From CAMCYM01 sp041191165 (GTDB taxonomy: Bacteria > Bacteroidota > Bacteroidia > Flavobacteriales_D > Sanyastnellaceae), in NCBI GenBank assembly GCA_041191165.1, contig JBEEPJ010000108.1:1-7156 (forward strand): 7,156 nt of DNA. Reading direction: 5' to 3'. This document shows positions 1 to 4,885 of the stretch, piece after piece. Below the pieces are notes generated by a model. That model made no database searches. It was not told where the DNA came from and saw only the letters and a list, made by a program, of their open reading frames with translations. Numbering within the stretch: position 1 is the stretch's first letter; each line of letters starts with the position of its first letter. A program made the position numbers and the translations under genes.

Positions 1-1041
1 CGCAACACCCAGCTCTTTTTGCAGCAAGAGGCGGGGCTCACCCATTCGGTGGATCCGTGGGCGGGGTCGCATTGGATGGAGTTTTTGACGGACGCGATTG
101 CCCACAAAGCCCAAGCGCTCATCGATGAGGTAGAGGCATTGGGCGGTATGGCGAAGGCCATCGAGGCCGGATTGCCCAAGCTCAGAATTGAAGAGGCGGC
201 TGCACGCAAGCAGGCCCGCATCGACCGAGGCACGGACAGAATCATCGGAGTAAACATCTTCCCGACGGAGGAAGACGCAGACCTCGAGTTGTTGGAGATC
301 GACCAGAACGCCGTTCGCAACGAGCAGGTTGCCCGATTGCAATCGCTTCGCGCGCAACGCAATGAAGTTGCCGTGCAATCCGCATTGGATGCGCTGCGGT
401 CGTTGGCTGCGGCTCCTGCAGGGTCCGGAAACCTCCTTCAGGCGGCGGTGGAGGCGGCACGCGTGCGCGCCACGCTCGGGGAGATCAGTGAAGCGCTGGA
501 GTCCATCTGGGGGCGTTACCGCCCGGCGGATCGCAAAGTGAGCGGTATCTTTTCCTCCGAAATGCAAGGAACGGAAGCTTTTCGTACCATCCGGGATTTG
601 GCCCAAAAGTTTGCGGATCAAGTGGGGCGCAGACCGCGCATCTTGATTGCGAAGATGGGTCAAGATGGCCATGACCGTGGGGCAAAAGTGGTGGCCTCGG
701 CCTACGCGGATGCCGGATTTGATGTCGATTTGGGGCCTCTGTTCTCGACACCCGAGGAGGTGGCCCAGCAAGCGGTCGATCACGATGTCCATGTCGTAGG
801 GGTATCCACCTTGGCCGCGGGGCACAAGACTTTGGTGCCCGCCTTGGTCCGAGCCCTGCACGCTTCTGGACGCCCGGATATTTTGGTGGTGGCAGGCGGC
901 GTCATTCCGCCCTCGGATTACGAGGCTCTCTATGCATCCGGGGTGGTGGGCATCTTCGGTCCCGGCACGCCCATTGCCACCTCCGCAGGGGAGATCTTGG
1001 AGTTGTTGCTGGCTGCACACGGAGCGCCTGGCCAGGGTTGA
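1..1041 (+). CDS. scpA: Methylmalonyl-CoA mutase large chain, C-terminal part (5' end outside window)
   Basis: Adenosylcobalamin-dependent mutase interconverting (R)-methylmalonyl-CoA and succinyl-CoA, a cytoplasmic step of propionate and odd-chain/branched amino acid metabolism. The frame is open from base 1 and begins RNTQ, a conserved stretch of the catalytic TIM-barrel, so the TTG at 19 is not a real start. About 346 residues are present, roughly half of a large chain of about 700. The end of the barrel and a helical linker run to about residue 200. The C-terminal B12-binding domain (about 207-340) follows, with KMGQDGHDRG; the His of DGHDRG, residue 224, is the lower cobalt ligand. Further B12-domain motifs are GVSTLAAGHKT and VVAGGVIPP. 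It ends 41 bases from the convergent fmt stop. The substrate-pocket residues lie upstream, so a sister acyl-CoA mutase (isobutyryl- or ethylmalonyl-CoA type) cannot be strictly excluded, but methylmalonyl-CoA mutase is by far the best fit. Confidence 0.94.
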   Translation, partial: RNTQLFLQQEAGLTHSVDPWAGSHWMEFLTDAIAHKAQALIDEVEALGGMAKAIEAGLPKLRIEEAAARKQARIDRGTDRIIGVNIFPTEEDADLELLEIDQNAVRNEQVARLQSLRAQRNEVAVQSALDALRSLAAAPAGSGNLLQAAVEAARVRATLGEISEALESIWGRYRPADRKVSGIFSSEMQGTEAFRTIRDLAQKFADQVGRRPRILIAKMGQDGHDRGAKVVASAYADAGFDVDLGPLFSTPEEVAQQAVDHDVHVVGVSTLAAGHKTLVPALVRALHASGRPDILVVAGGVIPPSDYEALYASGVVGIFGPGTPIATSAGEILELLLAAHGAPGQG

Positions 1042-1058
1042 GGCGTCCGAAAGGTTAG

Positions 1059-1078
1059 ACGGTGGGGGCGCCCCCCGT
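1059..1078. terminator. GC-rich hairpin between convergent mutase and fmt genes
   Basis: The short gap between two convergent stop codons contains GGGGGCGCCCCC (1064-1075), a perfect 12-base palindrome. A looped alternative pairs ACGG..GGG with CCC..CCGT around a GGCG loop. No T-tract follows on either strand, so this is not a canonical intrinsic terminator. It may act as a weak bidirectional stop or 3'-end stabiliser for both transcripts. The assignment rests only on position and pairing. Confidence 0.3.
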
Positions 1079-1082
1079 GAAG

Positions 1083-2078
1083 TCAGAGCGAGTCCGGCAA
1101 GATTCCGCGCAGCCCATGAACCCACTGAGAGGGGAGCATGCGTTTTTTGCCTGCGGGTTGGATTTGGTCCAATCGATACCAACCATTTGCACAGCGCACC
1201 CGCAGCTCGCCGTTTTCATAGCGCAGCGAACCTGGAGCAGGGGGGGGGACGAGCAAAGGGAATGGCGCATCGGGCTGGGGAGCGCCGGAAAACACCTTCC
1301 AAGGTCCCTCGCGGTGCGCGAACCAAGCGCCGGGCGATGGCGCGAACGCCCGGACCCGGTTGTGAATCCAATCCACGGTCTGGTTCCAGTCGAGTTCGCT
1401 ATCGGACTTCTGCAACTTGGGGGCTTCGAGCAGGGGGGGGGCATCGGGACCCGCAGCGGGCTGAGGGATGGCCACCGCGTCGCCGGATTCCATCGTACGT
1501 AGGGTATGCACCAGCAGCTCCTTTCCAGCCTCCAACAGCCGGTCGTGCAGCGATCCGGCATTCTCGTCGGGCCCGATGGAGACGGATTTCGATCCCAGGA
1601 TGTCGCCACAATCGATGGCCGCATTCAAGGAGAAGGTGGTCACACCGGTTTCCGTGAGTCCCGCCATGATGGCCCGTTGAATGGGGGCCGCGCCCCGGAG
1701 CTGGGGGAGGAGGGAGGCATGCAGGTTGATGGTGCCCAACCGAGGCATGGACCAAACCACTTCTGGCAACATGCGAAAGGCCACGGCGACCCCGACGTCG
1801 GCTTGCCATGTGCGGATTTGGTCTACAAACTGAGCATCGCGCAACTTTTCGGGCTGAAGGACGGGAAGTCCGTGTTGCAACGCCAGTTCTTTGACTGCGG
1901 AAGCATGCGGCTGCATGCCGCGCCCCGCCGGCCGGTCTGGAGCGGTGACCACCCCCACCACGTCGAACCCGGTGTCGAGCAAATGTTGCAGACACACCGC
2001 AGCGAAGGGGGGGGTGCCGAGAAACAGCACCCTGAGCGGGCTGCTCCCCTGATGGACAGAATTTCCGTTGCCTTCCAT
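1083..2078 (-). CDS. fmt: Methionyl-tRNA formyltransferase
   Basis: Transfers a formyl group from 10-formyl-tetrahydrofolate to Met-tRNAfMet for translation initiation (cytoplasm). The protein has 331 residues, slightly longer than the usual ~310-315. The N-terminal formyltransferase fold carries LRVLFLGTPPFA (15-26), APDRPAGRG (46-54), AFRMLPEVVW (100-109) and INLHASLLPQLRGAAPIQ (117-134). Asn118, His120 and Asp156 (in IDCGDILG) match the family's catalytic Asn-His-Asp set. The C-terminal tRNA-binding domain ends with IQPAGKKRM and HGLRG. The ATG lies 3 bases after the MATE stop, so the two are probably co-transcribed and translationally coupled; no Shine-Dalgarno is visible. About 14 extra residues precede the conserved start of the fold. 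The usual GTPEFA motif reads GTPPFA because of a C8 run. Three runs of 8-9 identical bases fall inside the gene, yet the frame is intact. Confidence 0.95.
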   Translation of the reverse strand: MEGNGNSVHQGSSPLRVLFLGTPPFAAVCLQHLLDTGFDVVGVVTAPDRPAGRGMQPHASAVKELALQHGLPVLQPEKLRDAQFVDQIRTWQADVGVAVAFRMLPEVVWSMPRLGTINLHASLLPQLRGAAPIQRAIMAGLTETGVTTFSLNAAIDCGDILGSKSVSIGPDENAGSLHDRLLEAGKELLVHTLRTMESGDAVAIPQPAAGPDAPPLLEAPKLQKSDSELDWNQTVDWIHNRVRAFAPSPGAWFAHREGPWKVFSGAPQPDAPFPLLVPPPAPGSLRYENGELRVRCANGWYRLDQIQPAGKKRMLPSQWVHGLRGILPDSL

Positions 2079-2081
2079 GAT

Positions 2082-3458
2082 TCAACCGGGGCTCTGCGCA
2101 TCCCATCCGGGGTTGCGTTCCAGCAGTCGTGTCCTGCGCAGGTAGGCCATGGAGCCGAGCCCCATCATTCCGAAATAAATCCACTCCACCCGCCAGATGA
2201 TGTGGACTGGCTGAGGCCAAACCAGCGTCAACGCCACCACGGCCACCAAGTACACACTCACCGCCAAAAGCTCAATGCGGAAAGCCGCCTTGGTGGCGCC
2301 AGAGCCTTGGATGGTCGCCAGCAAGATGTAGGTGAAGGCGTACATCAACACCGCGACGAAAATCACGTGGAGGGTTTGAGCCATCGCCGATACATCCATG
2401 GGATTTTGAAAGAAGAAACGGGCGAGCCACTCCGGGTAGAGCACGAACCCATGGCACAGCAGGAGGATGCCCGCGAGATTGAGGGTGAAGATGCGCCTGA
2501 CGGTGGGGAAGAGCTCGGCGGTGCGCTCCGCGCCGATGAGGTGGGAGACGTAAGTGCGCGTGGTTTGGCCCATGCCTTGCGCCACGACGAAGGCCAGCAT
2601 GAACATATTCCGCGTGGCGTGCGAGACTTTGAGCTCCAGCCCCCCGACTTTCTCGACGCAAAAAAAGAACGCAGTCCAGGTCGCGACGGTCAGCAACAAC
2701 TGACCCATCAGAGGATAGGCGAGTTCCCACCACTCCTGCAGCCGGACCTTGTCCACCGCTTTTCGGAAGGCACTCCAACGCCACCAACCGGGTGCCCAGA
2801 AAAAGGAAAGGACCATGGCGAGCGCAAGTCCCGCACACTCCGAGATGAGCGAGGCCCAGGCCGCCCCCGGTGCTCCGAGTGCCGGAAGTCCCCAACCGCC
2901 ATGAATCAGCAGGGCATCGAGCAGAATGTTGAGCAGCGCAGTGGTCCCCGAAACCAGCAGGATGGGCAGGGTTCGCGCCGTCCCAGTATAGAAGGCGTTG
3001 AAGGCGAAGAGCAGGGAAAACGGCAGGAAACCCAGAAGCCGGATGCCCAAGAACGTCTCGAAAATCCCGCGAATTCGCACATCGGCAATGAGGCCCCCCA
3101 GCGTTCCGGTGTTGAGGATGGCGATGAGCGCGGACAGCGCCAGTCCCAGGACCACGTGCAGACCCAGCCCCATCCGAAAGATGTTCAGCGTCCCTGTTTC
3201 ATCTTTCCTGCCCTGCCGCTGGGCAATGAGAATTTGCAGCGCCGATCCACTCCCGATGGCGATCATGATGAACGTCAAGTAGACCAACCCCGCATTCCCA
3301 GCCCCATTCATCGCGTCCGAACCGATGCGCGAGAGGAACATATTGTCGGTAAAGACCACAAAGAACTGGACCAACGCTCCGGCGGAGATGGGCAGCGCGA
3401 CCCGGAGGAGGGAGGAGGCGTCGGTTTTCAGGGCAGACATGTCGCAAAGTTCGTTCAT
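2082..3458 (-). CDS. MATE-family multidrug/cation antiporter
   Basis: Inner-membrane exporter of the MatE family, which uses Na+ or H+ gradients to expel organic cations, drugs or metabolites; the substrate here cannot be told. The protein is about 458 residues with around 12 hydrophobic helices, the usual MATE size. Family-like segments are LPISAGALVQFFVVFTDN near the N-terminus and LLNILLDALLIHGGWGLPAL followed by GAPGAAWASL (about 175-204), the typical motif of the first MatE repeat. A second half begins with YPLMGQLLLTVATW. I chose the ATG at 3458. The in-frame ATG at 3536 would place the first codons across the HU terminator hairpin and add an untypical polar leader. The ATG at 3440 (MSALKTDASS) is an equally plausible start. 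fmt follows after 3 bases, suggesting a two-gene operon. No clear promoter is seen upstream; transcription may begin just after the HU terminator. Confidence 0.88.
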   Translation of the reverse strand: MNELCDMSALKTDASSLLRVALPISAGALVQFFVVFTDNMFLSRIGSDAMNGAGNAGLVYLTFIMIAIGSGSALQILIAQRQGRKDETGTLNIFRMGLGLHVVLGLALSALIAILNTGTLGGLIADVRIRGIFETFLGIRLLGFLPFSLLFAFNAFYTGTARTLPILLVSGTTALLNILLDALLIHGGWGLPALGAPGAAWASLISECAGLALAMVLSFFWAPGWWRWSAFRKAVDKVRLQEWWELAYPLMGQLLLTVATWTAFFFCVEKVGGLELKVSHATRNMFMLAFVVAQGMGQTTRTYVSHLIGAERTAELFPTVRRIFTLNLAGILLLCHGFVLYPEWLARFFFQNPMDVSAMAQTLHVIFVAVLMYAFTYILLATIQGSGATKAAFRIELLAVSVYLVAVVALTLVWPQPVHIIWRVEWIYFGMMGLGSMAYLRRTRLLERNPGWDAQSPG

Positions 3459-3495
3459 ATCTGCCTGTGCCTCGGCACCCCGGGGAAATTGCAAG

Positions 3496-3531
3496 AAAAA
3501 GCCCTGGGAACCGGATGGTTCCCAGGGCTTT
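3496..3531 (-). terminator. Intrinsic terminator of the HU gene
   Basis: A perfect 14-base stem (3499-3512 with 3517-3530, extendable by one A-T pair) closes a GGAT loop. On the minus strand the stem is followed at once by TTTTT (complement of 3500-3496). It starts about 18 bases after the HU stop codon and lies before the MATE start. This is a textbook rho-independent terminator separating HU from the MATE-fmt pair. On the plus strand only a short TTTA follows, so it is mainly a minus-strand terminator. Confidence 0.9.
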
Positions 3532-3549
3532 ACCAAATCGTTGGGCGAA

Positions 3550-3813
3550 TTACTTGGCCAACTCTGCTCCAGCCTTGAACTTCACCACACGCTTCGCAGC
3601 GATGGTGATTTCAGCGCCGGTTTGCGGGTTCCGGCCCTTGCGCTCAGCGCGCTCAGAAACGGAGAAAGATCCGAAGCCCACGAGGGACACGCGGTCACCG
3701 CTGTTCAGCGCACCTGAGGTGGCATCGATGAAGGCATCCAGCGCCTTCTTGGCATCTGCTTTGGACAGGTTGGCCTTCTCGGCCATTGCGTCCACGAGTT
3801 CTGCTTTGTTCAT
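3550..3813 (-). CDS. HU-family nucleoid DNA-binding protein
   Basis: Small histone-like protein that dimerises, binds and bends DNA and helps organise the nucleoid. The 87 residues match the family's usual ~90. The helical dimerisation part begins MNKAELVDAMAEKANLSKAD and runs to about residue 42. It is followed by GDRVSLVGFGSFSV, then the beta-arm with RNPQTGAEITI, whose Pro is the intercalating residue of the HU/IHF family. The end of the arm reads AAKRVVKFKAG, where VVKF replaces the more common VPxF. It stands alone between its own promoter and terminator, suggesting high independent expression. HU and IHF subunits cannot be firmly separated by motif alone, but the length and the arm favour HU. 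Confidence 0.96.
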   Translation of the reverse strand: MNKAELVDAMAEKANLSKADAKKALDAFIDATSGALNSGDRVSLVGFGSFSVSERAERKGRNPQTGAEITIAAKRVVKFKAGAELAK

Positions 3814-3845
3814 GGTAAAGTGGTTTAGGGTTTTACGTTCGGGGC

Positions 3846-3878
3846 CAAATATATAGGCGCAGTTTCAGGCAGGTCAAA
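3846..3878 (-). promoter_or_regulatory. Bacteroidota sigma-70 promoter of the HU gene
   Basis: Read on the minus strand, TTTG (complement of 3878-3875) is followed after 21 bases by TATATTTG (complement of 3853-3846). This matches the Bacteroidota -33 TTTG / -7 TAnnTTTG consensus exactly, with expected spacing. Transcription would start near 3839, giving a leader of about 26 bases before the ATG at 3813. The leader is AT-rich and has no Shine-Dalgarno. Confidence 0.85.
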
Positions 3879-3903
3879 GGAAATCGGAGCAATATCCGCA
3901 CTT

Positions 3904-3932
3904 TGTTAATAAACTCAATCCAGTGTTAATAA
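3904..3932. repeat. Direct repeat TGTTAATAA x2, 20 bases apart
   Basis: TGTTAATAA occurs at 3904-3912 and again at 3924-3932, a start-to-start distance of 20 bases, close to two helical turns. The second copy continues to GTTAATAAC, an odd-length inverted repeat. The pair sits in the gap between the small membrane gene's stop and the HU promoter, about 65-95 bases upstream of the predicted HU start point. It could be a regulator site, or simply AT-rich spacer. Confidence 0.35.
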
Positions 3933-3941
3933 CCCCGCACG

Positions 3942-4274
3942 TCAAACGCGTTTTTTGGCCGGCCATGCGAGTAAAATCAATTGAAGTATCCCAGGGATAC
4001 AGGCTTCCGGACCACTTGCGCCCAACACAATCCACTGACCGAGGGCAATGAGTAAGGCCACCCCAGAGGCAGTGGCAACGACCATTTTCCAGACGGACGT
4101 CTCGCCCCATCTCTCTCCCCCTGGCCCGGCGTTCCAATGTGCCCATGTCCCCAATGCGGAGACAAAAGTGGCGGCGAACCAGGCCACCGCAGATAGGTGT
4201 AGGCCCCATTGGACCGCCGCCACGGCCAGCAGCCCACCCGAAATCCAGATTCGCACCTTGTCGCGTTGAAACAT
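3942..4274 (-). CDS. Small hydrophobic membrane protein of unknown function
   Basis: I do not recognise a family. The 110-residue product is strongly hydrophobic, with likely helices at about 10-27, 29-46, 62-84 and 91-105. Polar stretches are few: a basic start (MFQRDKVR), a Gly/Glu/Arg loop at about 49-61 and a basic end (PAKKRV). It is rich in Trp. This composition and the clean helix pattern support a real inner-membrane protein, in contrast to the overlapping frames, which translate to Arg/Pro/His-rich nonsense. It is divergent from the thioesterase gene, and its ATG shares the CATG at 4272-4275 with an upstream in-frame ATG of that gene. It is followed by the HU promoter region. No terminator is evident after its stop. 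Confidence 0.6.
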   Translation of the reverse strand: MFQRDKVRIWISGGLLAVAAVQWGLHLSAVAWFAATFVSALGTWAHWNAGPGGERWGETSVWKMVVATASGVALLIALGQWIVLGASGPEACIPGILQLILLAWPAKKRV

Positions 4275-4298
4275 GGGGCAATTTACAACCTACCTTCG
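4266..4298 (+). promoter_or_regulatory. Possible promoter of the thioesterase gene
   Basis: TTG at 4266-4268 and TACCTTCG at 4291-4298 resemble the -33 and TAnnTTTG -7 boxes with one mismatch in the latter and a 22-base spacer. If used, transcription starts near 4304 and only the ATG at 4309 is usable, giving an almost leaderless mRNA. The match is weak. Confidence 0.3.
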
Positions 4299-4308
4299 GT
4301 GCCCTCAA

Positions 4309-4764
4309 ATGGACTGGAATCAACCTTCTGACCACCGGCTCTACCGACCGGAGATTCGCTTCTCAGACATCGACGCGGCTGGCATCGTGAACAATGCGGT
4401 CTTCTTTTCCTACTTCGAGCAGAGCCGCATCAAGTATTTCGGGGGACTGGTCGGCAGGGATTGGGACTGGCACTCGGCGGGCATGGTGGTCGCCAGTCAT
4501 CGCATTGATTACTTGCATCCGCTTCCGTTCGGTGCACGGGTGAGCATCCACACTTGGCTTGTTGACGTGGGCACCAAGAAAATGGTGATGGCCTATGAAG
4601 TCATATTGGAGCAGGAAACGGAGGGGCGTCTCGCGGCCCGTGCGGAAACGACGCTGGTCTGCTTCGATCATGCTCAGGGCGTTTCCATCCCCATCCCCAG
4701 CGCATGGCGACCCGCAATGGACAGGGAAATGCGAAAGCCCAGTCCATTTGCCACATCGCGTTGA
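4309..4764 (+). CDS. Hotdog-fold acyl-CoA thioesterase (4HBT/YbgC-like)
   Basis: Predicted cytoplasmic thioesterase that hydrolyses acyl-CoA (or a related thioester) to free acid and CoA; the substrate is unknown. The 151 residues match the single hotdog domain typical of the 4-hydroxybenzoyl-CoA thioesterase family. The diagnostic segment IRFSDIDAAGIVNNAVFF (16-33) contains the family's active-site Asp (in SDIDAAG) just before the long central helix FFSYFEQSRIKYF. Later strands are visible in HRIDYLHPLPFGARVSI and AARAETTLVCFD. I chose the ATG at 4309: it puts the conserved motif about 16 residues in, as is common, whereas the ATG at 4273 adds 12 unconserved-looking residues and overlaps the divergent gene's start. 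No partner genes (for example Tol-Pal) are adjacent, so the pathway is open. Confidence 0.88.
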   Translation: MDWNQPSDHRLYRPEIRFSDIDAAGIVNNAVFFSYFEQSRIKYFGGLVGRDWDWHSAGMVVASHRIDYLHPLPFGARVSIHTWLVDVGTKKMVMAYEVILEQETEGRLAARAETTLVCFDHAQGVSIPIPSAWRPAMDREMRKPSPFATSR

Positions 4765-4780
4765 GATTCAACCAATGGGG

Positions 4781-4796
4781 CGTGGAAAACTCCACG
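4781..4796 (+). terminator. Small hairpin after the thioesterase gene
   Basis: CGTGGA and TCCACG form a perfect 6-base stem around an AAAC loop, 17 bases after the thioesterase stop. No T-run follows, so it is at best a weak terminator or 3'-end structure. It lies upstream of the next gene's promoter. Confidence 0.25.
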
Positions 4797-4826
4797 TCAG
4801 CTGTGCTCAAGTGCCCCGCGCGTTGC

Positions 4827-4834
4827 TAAATTTG
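4827..4834 (+). promoter_or_regulatory. -7 box of the modular secreted protein gene
   Basis: TAAATTTG is an exact match to the Bacteroidota -7 consensus TAnnTTTG. A degenerate -33 (TGTG, 4802-4805) lies 21 bases upstream. Transcription would begin near 4840, leaving an A-rich leader of about 45 bases (including AATAAAAACAATTAAA, 4860-4875) before the ATG at 4886. A-rich leaders without Shine-Dalgarno are usual in this phylum. Confidence 0.65.
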
Positions 4835-4885
4835 CGGGAAGTGTGCAAAGTACACGAAGCAATAAAAACAATTAAACCCTTCAAG

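Noticed and set aside
19..21. TTG at 19 as the mutase start
   Set aside because: The conserved RNTQ segment is encoded upstream in the same frame and the enzyme's N-terminal half is missing, so the gene simply begins outside the window.
932..1657. Plus-strand frame opposite the end of fmt
   Set aside because: Arg/Pro/Ala-rich translation, overlaps the mutase end in another frame, and is antisense to the conserved Fmt C-terminal domain.
3467..3485. Small palindromes (GTGCC/GGCAC and CCCCGGGG) in the MATE leader as a riboswitch or attenuator
   Set aside because: Stems are only 4-5 pairs in a leader of about 40 bases; there is no known motif and no alternative terminator structure.
1506..3578. 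690-codon open frame on the plus strand opposite fmt and MATE
   Set aside because: The translation is almost devoid of hydrophobic segments and full of Gln, Gly, Arg, His and Glu, as expected from the antisense of a GC-rich membrane-protein gene. The opposite strand carries two clear protein families.
3874..4335. Longer minus-strand frame (153 codons) overlapping the small membrane protein
   Set aside because: It runs through the HU promoter and into the thioesterase start, and its composition (Arg, Gly, Cys mix) lacks the clean helices seen in the 110-residue frame.
4595..4885. Upstream extension of the modular protein frame into the thioesterase gene
   Set aside because: The extra 97 codons are basic and overlap the thioesterase; the signal peptide and a consensus promoter at 4827 place the start at 4886.
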